Assembly: GCF_900186585.1 (NCBI RefSeq)
Contig: NZ_FYDD01000004.1
Coordinates: forward strand, 62,001 to 126,000
Source: Massiliimalia timonensis
GTDB taxonomy: Bacteria; Bacillota; Clostridia; Oscillospirales; Ruminococcaceae
Length of the DNA stretch: 64,000 bases
Direction of reading: 5' to 3'
The translations under genes were made by a program, and so were the position numbers. Shown here piece after piece: positions 50,829 through 59,667 of the stretch (positions within the stretch are counted from its first letter, which is position 1; every line of letters starts with the position of its first letter). A model generated the notes under the pieces. That model was not told where the DNA came from. It was given only the letters and a program-made list of their open reading frames with translations, and did no database searches.

Positions 50829-52432
50829 TCAGTATTTTTTGTACGATGTGCCTAGCATTTACCCTGCTCTATTTAAGGATTGGTTCGATCGGGGCCGACC
50901 CTTTTTATGTGACGGCCGGAAAAAGCCAATCCAGCTACACCTTGGAGCTGACAGTCAGCCGCGGCTTTCTATACGACACTAATCGTCTTCCGCTGGTCAA
51001 CCAGTCCCAGAAACTGATGGCGGCCATTTTAGTAACGCAGGAGAATGCAGAGCTAGTCGCCCAAATCACCGACCTTAATAAGCAGGAAGTCCAGGAAAAA
51101 TTGCAGGAAGCCAAACCCTTTCTACACGAGGTCAATACACAGGATGTCGACGATGACAACATCATCGTTTTTCCGGTTTACAACCGCTATGAGCAGGAGC
51201 AGACAGCCGCGCACCTAGTCGGCTACCTCTCGGAAGGCAAAGGTGTTTCAGGGCTGGAAAAAAGCTATCAGGACCTGCTGGAACAGAGCAAACGAACCGT
51301 TGAAATCACCTATACCCTGGACGCGATGGGACGGACAATCCCGGGCACCAAGCCTAAAGTGAGCTATTCCCAAGAAAGTGATTCCGGTATTGTTCTAACC
51401 TTGGATTCGCGCATCCAAAAAATCTGCGAGGAAGCCGGGCAAAGCCTAGAAAAAGGAGCGGTCGTTGTAATGGATTGCAAAACCGGCGAGCTTCGCGCTG
51501 TGTGCAGCTTTCCCACCTACAGCCCGTACCGTTTATCCGAAGCGATGCAGGATCCGGATTCTCCTATGATCAACCGGGCATTCACTCCGTTAAGTGTAGG
51601 CTCCACTTTTAAAATCGCCGTGGCAGCAACGGCACTGGAAGAGGGGATCAACCCCAGCTTTTCCTACGAATGCAAAGGCGGCTACCAGTTGGGAGACGTG
51701 GTCATGCACTGCCACAACCGAGCCGGGCACGGCAAGTTTTCCATGCAGGAAGCCATCGTAAACAGCTGCAACCCTTATTTTATCAATCTTGGGATGCATT
51801 TAGACCGGGAGCACCTGCTCCGCGTATCGAAAGACCTATCTTTCGGGAAAGGATATGAGCTTGCCCCCGGGCTTTCCACCCAAGCCGGGATCCTGCCGAA
51901 AACACTGTCGGACGGTGAACTGGCAAACCTCAGTTTTGGACAGGGGAACTTGCTGGGCACCCCTGTTCAGTTGGCGCAGATGCTCAGCGCAGTGGCAAAC
52001 GGCGGTATCACCCCCTCCCCTTCCTTGGTAGAAGGGATCGTAACCGAAAAAGGCGAATGGGTAGAACAGAAGGAACTGCCAAGCGGTATCCGGTCTATGC
52101 AGCCCCAAACAGCAAAACAACTGCAGGAGTTTTTGATCGACTGCGTAGAGCAGGAAGGACAAAACGCCCGATCCCCCTATACCACCTCCGGTGGAAAAAC
52201 CGCGACCGCGCAGACCGGCGTCTATGCAGACGGCGACGAGCTGGTAAACGGTTGGTTTGTCGGGTTCACCCCGGCCGAAGACCCGGAATATGTAATCGCT
52301 GTGATCGCAGAAGACGCGGAAAGCGGGAACAAAAGCGCTTCCCCTGTTTTTTCCGAAATTGCGGGAAAAATAGCGTTATTGCACAATCCCCAAGGTGGTT
52401 CAGACGGCTTCTCTGTTGGAAATTTGAGTTGA
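50813..52432 (+). CDS. Penicillin-binding transpeptidase (PBP2/SpoVD-like)
   Basis: This 539-residue class B-type protein has an N-terminal membrane anchor (ISIFCTMCLAFTLLYLRIG), a dimerisation region with SRGFLYDTNRLPLVN, and a transpeptidase domain from about residue 210. Catalytic motifs are Ser264-TFK, Ser318-Cys-Asn320 and Lys462-Thr-Ala464, the last replacing the usual KTG. There is no PASTA domain. The N-terminal start at 50813 overlaps the small-protein gene. It crosslinks peptidoglycan outside the membrane, possibly in division or sporulation; the sequence does not decide which. Its end overlaps the promoter of the alaS T-box. Confidence 0.88.
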   Translation: MWKRLISIFCTMCLAFTLLYLRIGSIGADPFYVTAGKSQSSYTLELTVSRGFLYDTNRLPLVNQSQKLMAAILVTQENAELVAQITDLNKQEVQEKLQEAKPFLHEVNTQDVDDDNIIVFPVYNRYEQEQTAAHLVGYLSEGKGVSGLEKSYQDLLEQSKRTVEITYTLDAMGRTIPGTKPKVSYSQESDSGIVLTLDSRIQKICEEAGQSLEKGAVVVMDCKTGELRAVCSFPTYSPYRLSEAMQDPDSPMINRAFTPLSVGSTFKIAVAATALEEGINPSFSYECKGGYQLGDVVMHCHNRAGHGKFSMQEAIVNSCNPYFINLGMHLDREHLLRVSKDLSFGKGYELAPGLSTQAGILPKTLSDGELANLSFGQGNLLGTPVQLAQMLSAVANGGITPSPSLVEGIVTEKGEWVEQKELPSGIRSMQPQTAKQLQEFLIDCVEQEGQNARSPYTTSGGKTATAQTGVYADGDELVNGWFVGFTPAEDPEYVIAVIAEDAESGNKSASPVFSEIAGKIALLHNPQGGSDGFSVGNLS

Positions 52433-52458
52433 CAAGTCCCGTCAAAACACAGTATAAT
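52429..52458 (+). promoter_or_regulatory. alaS promoter
   Basis: TTGACA (52429-52434) and TATAAT (52453-52458) are separated by 18 bp at the end of the transpeptidase gene, directly before the T-box leader. Confidence 0.8.
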
Positions 52459-52465
52459 AAGAAAA

Positions 52466-52735
52466 AAGATATACTATCAAAAAGCAATGAAAAGACCAAC
52501 CGGAACAAACCGCCTGCAACAGAGAACGGGCTCTTGGCTGAAAAGCCCCGCAAGCTGTTTTCGGAAGCCACCTTGGAGCCGGCAGTGGCTGAACTGCCCG
52601 TATCCCGCGTTAAGGGGAAAACAAGCGGCGGATACTGTCAAGGTACCCGCAATTTGGGTGGTACCACGGAACTTGAAAGAGCCTTCGTCCCATATCATAC
52701 TTTATGATATGACGGGCTCTTTTCTTTTTTGCTTT
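52466..52735 (+). ncRNA. T-box leader controlling alaS
   Basis: The T-box core AATTTGGGTGGTACCACGG (52651-52669) is canonical, and its UGGU bulge matches an ACCA tRNA end such as tRNA-Ala. A strong terminator hairpin (GAGCC...GGGCTC with TATCAT/ATGATA, then TTTTCTTTTTT) follows at about 52677-52730. A GCC followed by A at 52567-52570 is a plausible specifier codon for Ala. Uncharged tRNA-Ala would favour the antiterminator and allow transcription of alaS. Confidence 0.88.
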
Positions 52736-52764
52736 TTACTTATGACCAAGAGGGGGAAATCATC

Positions 52765-55404
52765 ATGGAATGGACCGGTTTGAACGAACTGCGTGAAAAA
52801 TTCTTAAGCTTTTTTGAAACAAAAGCACACACCCGCCTGCCCAGCTTCCCATTGCTGCCGCAGGGCGACCAGAGTCTGCTGCTGATCAACTCGGGTATGG
52901 CTCCAATGAAAAAATGGTTTTTGGGGCAGGAAACGCCGCCCAGCAAGCGGGTCACTACCTGCCAAAAATGTATCCGTACCCCGGATATTGAAAACGTTGG
53001 GAAAACAGCGCGTCACGGCACCTTTTTTGAAATGCTGGGGAACTTTTCGTTTGGCGATTACTTTAAGCACGAAGCGACAAAATGGGCCTGGGAATTTATC
53101 ACTGAGGAGTTGAAGCTCCCGGTAGACCGTTTGTGGGTATCCATTTACGAGGACGATGATGAAGCGCGCGACATTTGGATCAATGAAGTGGGAGTGGACC
53201 CTTCCCACATCGTCCGCCTTGGAAAAGAGGACAACTTCTGGGAAATTGGTGCAGGCCCGTGCGGCCCATGCTCTGAGATCTACTTTGACCGCGGCGAAGA
53301 AAAGGGCTGCGGCAGACCGGACTGCGCTGTAGGATGCGACTGCGACCGCTATGTAGAATTCTGGAACCTGGTATTCAGCCAATTTGACAATGACGGAGAG
53401 GGGCATTACACTCGCTTGGAGCATCCGAACATCGACACCGGGATGGGGCTGGAACGCCTTGCCTGCATCATGCAGGGGGTAGACAACCTGTTTGAGGTGG
53501 ATACCGTGCAAAATATCATGAAGCACATCAGTGAAATCGCCGGGGTAAAATATCACGAAGACGAAACCAAAGATGTTTCTCTGCGGGTGATCACCGACCA
53601 TATCCGCAGCACGGTATTTATGCTGGCGGACGGCGTGATGCCAGCCAACGAGGGGCGCGGCTATGTGTTAAAGCGGCTGCTTCGCCGGGCGGCGCGTCAT
53701 GGCAGGCTGCTTGGGATCAACGAACCATTCTTATACAGGGTGGTTTCCACAGTAGTAAAAGAAAATGAGGCCGCTTATCCAGAACTGAAAGAAAAACAGA
53801 ACTTCTTGGAAAAAATCATTAAGATCGAGGAAGAAAACTTTAACAAGACCATTGGAAAAGGGTTTGAGATCTTAAATCAGATCATGGAGAGCATGCAGAA
53901 CGGTGAAGAACAGAAAACCCTGTCCGGACAGGATGCATTCCGTCTGTACGATACTTATGGTTTCCCGATCGACCTGACCCGGGAAATCATCGCGGAAAAA
54001 GGCTTTGACATCGACGAGGTCTCCTTTACGGAACTGATGAACGTGCAAAGGGAGCGTGCCAGAAAAGCAAGAATGTCGCAGGATGATGTTGCCTGGGCAG
54101 ATGAAACGCTGGGGCTTGCGGGGGTGAAGACCCAATTTGTAGGATATGACGCCCTAAAAGCTGAAGGGAAAATTTTAGCGCTTTTGGTGGACGGCGAAAA
54201 GGTGGAAACCGCAGCGGCCGGACAAAAAGCGACCGTTGTTGTCGACATTACCCCATTCTACGCGGAAAGCGGCGGACAAGTGGCGGACAAGGGACGACTG
54301 ACGGCAAACGGCTGCGCCGCGGAGGTTTTGGATGTTCAGAAAACCGGGACCGGATTGTTTTTGCATTCCTGCGAAATCAAGGAAGGTATGCTTCAGGTCG
54401 GCGAAACCGTACAGTTGGAAGTGATGAACGCCATCCGGGAATCCATTAAGCGCAATCATACGGCTGCGCACCTGCTTCAAGCTGCTTTGCGGGAAGTTCT
54501 TGGCGATCATGTCCATCAGGCCGGACAGCTTGTCAACGCCCACACCCTGCGGTTCGACTTCTCCCACTTTGAGGCGATGTCCCCGGAAGAGATCCGGACC
54601 GTGGAAATGATTGTCAACGCGAAGATTTTTGAAGGACTGCCTGTTGAAGTAAAGGAAATGAAGATCGAAGAAGCAAAAGCGACCGGCGCTATGGCGTTGT
54701 TCGGGGAAAAATACGGCGATGTCGTCCGGGTCGTAAACGCAGGCGGCTACTCCATTGAGTTCTGCGGCGGCACGCACGTTGACAACACCTCCAAGATCGG
54801 GCTGTTTAAAATCGTGAGCGAATCCTCCGTCGCGGCAGGCGTTCGCAGAATCGAAGCCAAAACCGGGATGCAGATCTTGGAACTGCTTCAGGAAACCACA
54901 GCTACGCTTCACAAGGCTGCGGCAGAATTAAAGCTTTCCAACCCGGCGGAGCTGGTTGGGAAATGCGGTTCCATGATGCAGGAATTAAAAGAACGGAACC
55001 AGCAGATCGAAATGCTCAATGAAAAACTAGCGGCCATGCAGTTTGGTTCTTTGGCGGATAATGCGACAGAAATCAAAGGCTGCCGGGTGGTATCGGCCAT
55101 GATGACCGACATCAGCACCGAGGCATTGCGCGCAATGGGAGATAAACTGAGATCGGAAGCGCCGAACACAGTTGCCGTTTTAGTGGGTGTTAACGGCGAA
55201 AAGGCGAATATGCTCTGCGTGTGCGGAAAAGAAGCGGTCGCTTTAGGCGCTCACGCCGGAAAGATCGTAAAAGAGGCGGCGGCGATAACCGGCGGCAAGG
55301 GCGGCGGACGCCCGGACAGCGCGATGGCGGGCGTTGCCGACCAGACAAAGATCGACGAGGCGCTGCTGGCTGTGCCAACGATCTTGGAAAAAGTATTACC
55401 ATAA
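52765..55404 (+). CDS. alaS: Alanyl-tRNA synthetase
   Basis: The 879-residue class II synthetase starts at the ATG at 52765, after AGAGGGGGA; an upstream in-frame ATG at 52729 lies in the T-box terminator. The N-terminal aminoacylation domain includes LLLINSGMAPMKKWFLGQE, ARHGTFFEMLGNFSFGDYFK and TGMGLERLA. The editing domain has HTAAHLLQAALREVLGDHV and CGGTHVDNTSKIG, and the C-terminal C-Ala domain ends with GGKGGGRPDSAMAG. The T-box leader controls it by alanine-tRNA charging. Confidence 0.98.
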   Translation: MEWTGLNELREKFLSFFETKAHTRLPSFPLLPQGDQSLLLINSGMAPMKKWFLGQETPPSKRVTTCQKCIRTPDIENVGKTARHGTFFEMLGNFSFGDYFKHEATKWAWEFITEELKLPVDRLWVSIYEDDDEARDIWINEVGVDPSHIVRLGKEDNFWEIGAGPCGPCSEIYFDRGEEKGCGRPDCAVGCDCDRYVEFWNLVFSQFDNDGEGHYTRLEHPNIDTGMGLERLACIMQGVDNLFEVDTVQNIMKHISEIAGVKYHEDETKDVSLRVITDHIRSTVFMLADGVMPANEGRGYVLKRLLRRAARHGRLLGINEPFLYRVVSTVVKENEAAYPELKEKQNFLEKIIKIEEENFNKTIGKGFEILNQIMESMQNGEEQKTLSGQDAFRLYDTYGFPIDLTREIIAEKGFDIDEVSFTELMNVQRERARKARMSQDDVAWADETLGLAGVKTQFVGYDALKAEGKILALLVDGEKVETAAAGQKATVVVDITPFYAESGGQVADKGRLTANGCAAEVLDVQKTGTGLFLHSCEIKEGMLQVGETVQLEVMNAIRESIKRNHTAAHLLQAALREVLGDHVHQAGQLVNAHTLRFDFSHFEAMSPEEIRTVEMIVNAKIFEGLPVEVKEMKIEEAKATGAMALFGEKYGDVVRVVNAGGYSIEFCGGTHVDNTSKIGLFKIVSESSVAAGVRRIEAKTGMQILELLQETTATLHKAAAELKLSNPAELVGKCGSMMQELKERNQQIEMLNEKLAAMQFGSLADNATEIKGCRVVSAMMTDISTEALRAMGDKLRSEAPNTVAVLVGVNGEKANMLCVCGKEAVALGAHAGKIVKEAAAITGGKGGGRPDSAMAGVADQTKIDEALLAVPTILEKVLP

Positions 55405-55431
55405 CAAAATTGAAAAAGGAGGGGCGTTCTA

Positions 55432-55773
55432 ATGGAAGACTGCCTGTTCTGTAAAATCATTGCCGGGGAAATCCCGTCTAACAAACTGCACGAAGACGAG
55501 TTATGCTACGCTTTTTACGACATTGACCCGCAAGCGCCGGTACATTTTTTGGTAGTGCCGAAAACGCATATAAAAAGCGCCGATGAGCTGACGGAAGAGA
55601 ATGCCGGCGTTGTGGCGCACATCTTTGTAGTGATCAGCAAGCTTTCAAAGGAGCTGGGACTGGAAAACGGGTACCGGATCGTCAACAACTGCGGCCAGGA
55701 CGGCGGGCAAACGGTTGGGCACCTGCACTTCCATGTGCTGGCAAAGCGCTGTTTAGCGTGGCCTCCCGGCTAA
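55432..55773 (+). CDS. HIT-family nucleotide-binding protein
   Basis: The 113-residue protein has the Fhit/HINT pattern: DCLFCKIIAGEIPSNKLHED, VHFLVVPKTHIKS, and the catalytic HIT loop GHLHFHVLAKRCLAWPPG with three histidines. Such proteins hydrolyse nucleoside phosphoramidates or dinucleotides; the exact substrate is unknown. It starts 27 bases after alaS with GGAGG, so the two are likely co-transcribed. Confidence 0.95.
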   Translation: MEDCLFCKIIAGEIPSNKLHEDELCYAFYDIDPQAPVHFLVVPKTHIKSADELTEENAGVVAHIFVVISKLSKELGLENGYRIVNNCGQDGGQTVGHLHFHVLAKRCLAWPPG

Positions 55774-55805
55774 TCTAAATATTGAAATGAGAGGAAGGAT
55801 CCAGC

Positions 55806-57983
55806 ATGAAAAGACCGTTTTGTATAATCGGCGGAAGCTTTTTAACAGCGGCTTTTCTTGCTTCCTTTTTAAACGCGGGGATACAAGCCGTCGGACTGGC
55901 GGCTTGTATCCTTGCGTTTTTTACAGTCCTTTTCTTTTTCTCTAGAGAAAAACGGGTCATTGCCTGCACGGCCCTGTGCTCGGCCGCCTTGGCATTCGGC
56001 CTGTTCCTGCCCAACACCCTGCGGGAGGAACAAGTTCTTCCTTTACAGGAGCAGACGGTCGAGATCCACGCAACGGTGAAGTCAATCACCTCCCGCGGAA
56101 ACCAGAAATACAGCTATCAAATCGGGATAGAGCCAAGTGGATCAGTGCCTGTTTCGTTTGAAAGCCTGCTTTATACCAACCAGCCGCTGGAGGTGGAGAT
56201 CTCAGATCAGATCACCCTGCCGGTACGTTTTTTCGCGCCGGACACCACCAGCTATTTTGACGGCGCGCGCTACTACCGCGGACAGCATATTCTGCTGCTT
56301 TCCTACTACGATGGTGACGCGGCGGTAACGGTAACGCCGGCGCAGCAGCGTTCTTTCCGATACTATGTGAATGAATGCAGCCGCTTTTTGCGCGCTAAGG
56401 CTGAGCAGTATTTCTCCCCGGAGGCGGCTTCGATCCTAAACAGTATGCTGCTGGGAGATAGAAGCGGGATCCCCTTTGCCCTAAAGCAGAATTATACCGA
56501 TGCGGGCGTAGTCCATCTGCTGGCGATCTCGGGCGTTCATGTAGCGATCCTATCCGGAGCCTTGTTTCTGCTGCTGCGGCTGTTCCGTGTTCCCCGCCGG
56601 CTGGCGGTCATCCTGCAAATGACAGCCACGATAGGGTTTGTAGTCATAAGCGGCATGAGCGGATCTGCCATGCGTGCGGGCGGGATGATCCTGATCTTAC
56701 AGATCGGCCGCCTGTGTTACCGGCGCGCTGATTCTGTAAATTCTTTGTGCTGTGCTGGTTTTTTCATTGTTTTATGCGACATTTATGCTATAATGGATAT
56801 AGGTTTGCTGATGTCTATTTCTGCTACATTAGGCATTCTTTTGTGTGCAAAACCTTGTCAGGACTGGGTCTGCCGCAAGCTGGGGCTGACCTCCCCGTCC
56901 GCAGTGAAAATAACCGGACTTTTATCCTTGACCTTCAGCGCGAATTTATTTTTGCTGCCGGTTTATTTTGCTTCGTTTGGGACTATATCCCTGATCGCGC
57001 CTATCAGCAATTTGTTTACCACGGCGACTGCATCTGTGATTATTGCTTTTGGGATCTTTGTTTTGCTCTTCGTGGCGATTCCAACGCCAGAGGTCTTGCT
57101 CCATCTTTTGACCGCGGCAGAGCAGTTTTTCATTGACCTGCAAAACGGCATTGCCCGGTTTTTCGGTTCTCTGCCATTCGCTTCTATGGGATTGGACTAT
57201 CCGGCTTTAGGGGCATGGTTTGTCATCTGCCTGCTTTTTCTTGTGATGGGGCTTTTATTTTGGAAACGCCGCAGGCTGGCAGTTCCATTCCTATTATTTT
57301 CTGTATGCTTTTTCCTGATCAGCAATGCGCTTTCTCTGTTGTTTTTATATGACACGGGCCGAGTCGCGGTAATTGGTGATGGGACGACCTCTAATGTGGT
57401 GTTTATTGACCGGTTTCAGGCGATTGTATTTTCCTGCAGTGACGACGATTACATTGATGAATCCACTTACCGTTACCTGAAACGGATGGGGGTCCATCAG
57501 ATCAATACTTTAGTATTACTGTACCCAGATTTTGAGGAATATCAGGACACGGTGAATCTGGCTGAGGCAATGCCGGTCCAAAACCTGCTGTACAACCCAG
57601 AAAACACCGCCTGCAGGCAAATGATGGAAGAGCATGCGGCACAGATCCAGCCGATCGGATTTGGGTCTGAGATCCAAACAACGGATGGCTTCGACGCCTC
57701 CTTCACCATACATGATCACGGGGAAAAGTTTGGCGTCCAAATCAATTACCACGGGTACTCGATGCTCCTCTCTAGTTGTCTGGACGAGCTACGCCAAACG
57801 CAGGCGCAAACAGTCTTTGTATCTGGCTCCGTCACAGATCTCACCGAAATCAAAGCCGAACACCTGATCCTTTTAGAAAAGCAATGGCGGCCTGTGCTCT
57901 GCGACCAGCTTTACGAAACTGCGAAGCGGGAAGCAATCCAGTTTGAAATCAAAAAAGACGGGATCTGTTCCCGAATCCATTAA
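55806..57983 (+). CDS. comEC: ComEC/Rec2-family DNA uptake channel protein with divergent C-terminal domain
   Basis: The 725-residue protein has an N-terminal membrane segment and OB-like domain (EQTVEIHATVKSITSRGNQK), a competence domain of about ten helices (VVHLLAISGVHVAILSGALFLL, GMSGSAMRAGGMILI) and a C-terminal domain in the place of the metallo-beta-lactamase-like domain. The usual H-x-H-x-D-H metal site is absent: the equivalent stretch reads LVLLYPDFEEYQDTV. The DNA channel part is intact. In competent bacteria ComEC moves single-stranded DNA across the membrane; whether this host is competent is unknown, and only comEC of that pathway is in view. holA follows closely, as is common in Firmicutes. 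Confidence 0.9.
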   Translation: MKRPFCIIGGSFLTAAFLASFLNAGIQAVGLAACILAFFTVLFFFSREKRVIACTALCSAALAFGLFLPNTLREEQVLPLQEQTVEIHATVKSITSRGNQKYSYQIGIEPSGSVPVSFESLLYTNQPLEVEISDQITLPVRFFAPDTTSYFDGARYYRGQHILLLSYYDGDAAVTVTPAQQRSFRYYVNECSRFLRAKAEQYFSPEAASILNSMLLGDRSGIPFALKQNYTDAGVVHLLAISGVHVAILSGALFLLLRLFRVPRRLAVILQMTATIGFVVISGMSGSAMRAGGMILILQIGRLCYRRADSVNSLCCAGFFIVLCDIYAIMDIGLLMSISATLGILLCAKPCQDWVCRKLGLTSPSAVKITGLLSLTFSANLFLLPVYFASFGTISLIAPISNLFTTATASVIIAFGIFVLLFVAIPTPEVLLHLLTAAEQFFIDLQNGIARFFGSLPFASMGLDYPALGAWFVICLLFLVMGLLFWKRRRLAVPFLLFSVCFFLISNALSLLFLYDTGRVAVIGDGTTSNVVFIDRFQAIVFSCSDDDYIDESTYRYLKRMGVHQINTLVLLYPDFEEYQDTVNLAEAMPVQNLLYNPENTACRQMMEEHAAQIQPIGFGSEIQTTDGFDASFTIHDHGEKFGVQINYHGYSMLLSSCLDELRQTQAQTVFVSGSVTDLTEIKAEHLILLEKQWRPVLCDQLYETAKREAIQFEIKKDGICSRIH

Positions 57984-57995
57984 AGGAGGAATTTC

Positions 57996-59030
57996 ATGCC
58001 GACCGTAAAAAGCGATAAACTGATGAAATCGGTCCGTTCGGGCGAGATCGCGCCGATTTACTTTTTCTACGGCCCGGAGATCCAGCTGATGCGGAATACC
58101 GTGGATCTAATCGTCAGCCAGACTGTGGAGCCCGCCTTTGAGGGATTTAATCTGCACCGGTACGAGGACGACGCCCTTTCGGCTGGGGAATTGAAAAGCA
58201 TTTATGAAACCCTGCCGATGATGGCAAAATACCGTTGTATCACCATAAAAAACTGGAACCTTGACAAGCTCGCAAAGCAGGATTTAGAACAGCTTATATC
58301 CATGCTGGGAAATCCGAATCCATCGACTGTACTGGTGCTTTACGACACCCGGCAAAGCGTTGAGCCGAAGAAAAATGCGAAATACAAGAAAATTTATGAG
58401 GCCGTTGAAAAAAACGGCGTTGTGACCGAATTTTCTTTTCAAGATAAGGCAGCCTTAAAAAAAGCGGTGTTAAACCGCTGTCAAAAAGCAGGCGTCACCA
58501 TGGCACCGGAGTTATGCGAACGGCTGATCGAGCAGTGCGGCTCCCAGTACGCCATGATTTTAAATGAGTTGGACAAGCTGCTGTGCTACGCCGGGGAGAA
58601 CGGGACGGTCACTGCGCAGAGCATGGATCTCCTTTGTGTTTCCTCAATCCAGAACACAGCGTTTGACCTGTCCAACGCGATTTTAAAAAACCGATATGAG
58701 CAGGCCTTTTCTATTCTTGACAGGTTGTTTTATCTGCGCACGGAGCCAGTCATGATCTTAGGCGCTTTATCCAGCTCCTTTCTAAGCCTGTACCGGGTCA
58801 AAGCGGCAAAGGCGGCAGGCGTTTCCAATGAACAGGTGATGGCTGATTTCCATTACCGTTCCAAATACCAGATCCAAAAACTTGGGCAGGATCTTTCCCG
58901 TTTTTCCCTGGGGCAGATCCGCCGGTGCATGGAAAGCCTGGAAAAGGCAGACCGCCTGTTAAAATCCTCCCGGTTGGACAACCGAATCATCTTGGAGCAG
59001 ATGTTAGGCGAGATGATGGCGGCCCGCTAG
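57996..59030 (+). CDS. holA: DNA polymerase III subunit delta
   Basis: The 344-residue clamp-loader subunit opens the sliding clamp. It matches HolA in length and style: IYFFYGPEIQLMRNTVDLIV, an AAA+-like fold without a functional Walker A, LEQLISMLGNPNPSTVLVLY, EFSFQDKAALKKAVLNRCQK, and a C-terminal collar helix domain (DLSRFSLGQIRRCMESLEKA DRLLKS region). It lies 12 bases after comEC, with AAAGGAGG before the ATG. Confidence 0.92.
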   Translation: MPTVKSDKLMKSVRSGEIAPIYFFYGPEIQLMRNTVDLIVSQTVEPAFEGFNLHRYEDDALSAGELKSIYETLPMMAKYRCITIKNWNLDKLAKQDLEQLISMLGNPNPSTVLVLYDTRQSVEPKKNAKYKKIYEAVEKNGVVTEFSFQDKAALKKAVLNRCQKAGVTMAPELCERLIEQCGSQYAMILNELDKLLCYAGENGTVTAQSMDLLCVSSIQNTAFDLSNAILKNRYEQAFSILDRLFYLRTEPVMILGALSSSFLSLYRVKAAKAAGVSNEQVMADFHYRSKYQIQKLGQDLSRFSLGQIRRCMESLEKADRLLKSSRLDNRIILEQMLGEMMAAR

Positions 59031-59043
59031 GAAGGAAGAACAG

Positions 59044-59652
59044 ATGGAGAAGCTAAAGATCCGCCAGGTGATCCTGGTGGAGGGAAAATATGATAAAATA
59101 AAGCTGGAAAGCTTTATTGATGGGATGATCCTTACAACCGACGGTTTCCGCATCTTTAAAGATAAAGAAAAGCGGGAGCTGATCCGTACCCTTGCGAAAA
59201 AACAGGGATTGATCGTCATGACGGATTCCGATGTTGCAGGATTCCGTATCCGGAATCTGGTGCGCTCCGTTGTAAAAGATGCCCCTGTCATCCATGTGTA
59301 CATCCCACAGATACATGGAAAGGAAAAGCGTAAATCCGCTCCCTCCAAGGAGGGCACGCTGGGCGTTGAAGGGCTTTGCATCGAACTGCTGCAAAAGCTG
59401 CTGGAGGAACAGGGCGTAACCTCCCAGAAGGCCCCGCCTGCCGGGCGCCAGATCACCCGCGCTGATTTTCTGGAGGACGGGCTGATTGGCGGGGAAAACA
59501 GCTCGGAAAAGCGGGCAAGGCTGTTAAAAAGGCTTGGGCTTCCCCATTATCTTTCCACCAATGCCCTGCTGCAGGTCATCAATCGTCTCATCACCTATGA
59601 AGAATACCAAAAGCTGCGGGGAGAGCTCGACCTCCCTGCACAAGAGCAATAG
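59044..59652 (+). CDS. RNase M5-like Toprim protein with DUF4093
   Basis: The 202-residue protein starts with a Toprim domain (RQVILVEGKYDKIKLESF, with acidic E in VEGKYDK and D-x-D in IVMTDSDVAGFRIRNLV) followed by a DUF4093-type C-terminal domain (ITRADFLEDGLIGGENSSEK, KRLGLPHYLSTNALLQVINR). Family members include ribonuclease M5, which matures 5S rRNA, and closely related proteins of unproven activity. It lies 13 bases after holA in the same operon. Confidence 0.85.
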   Translation: MEKLKIRQVILVEGKYDKIKLESFIDGMILTTDGFRIFKDKEKRELIRTLAKKQGLIVMTDSDVAGFRIRNLVRSVVKDAPVIHVYIPQIHGKEKRKSAPSKEGTLGVEGLCIELLQKLLEEQGVTSQKAPPAGRQITRADFLEDGLIGGENSSEKRARLLKRLGLPHYLSTNALLQVINRLITYEEYQKLRGELDLPAQEQ

Positions 59653-59667
59653 AAAGGAGTGACCCGC

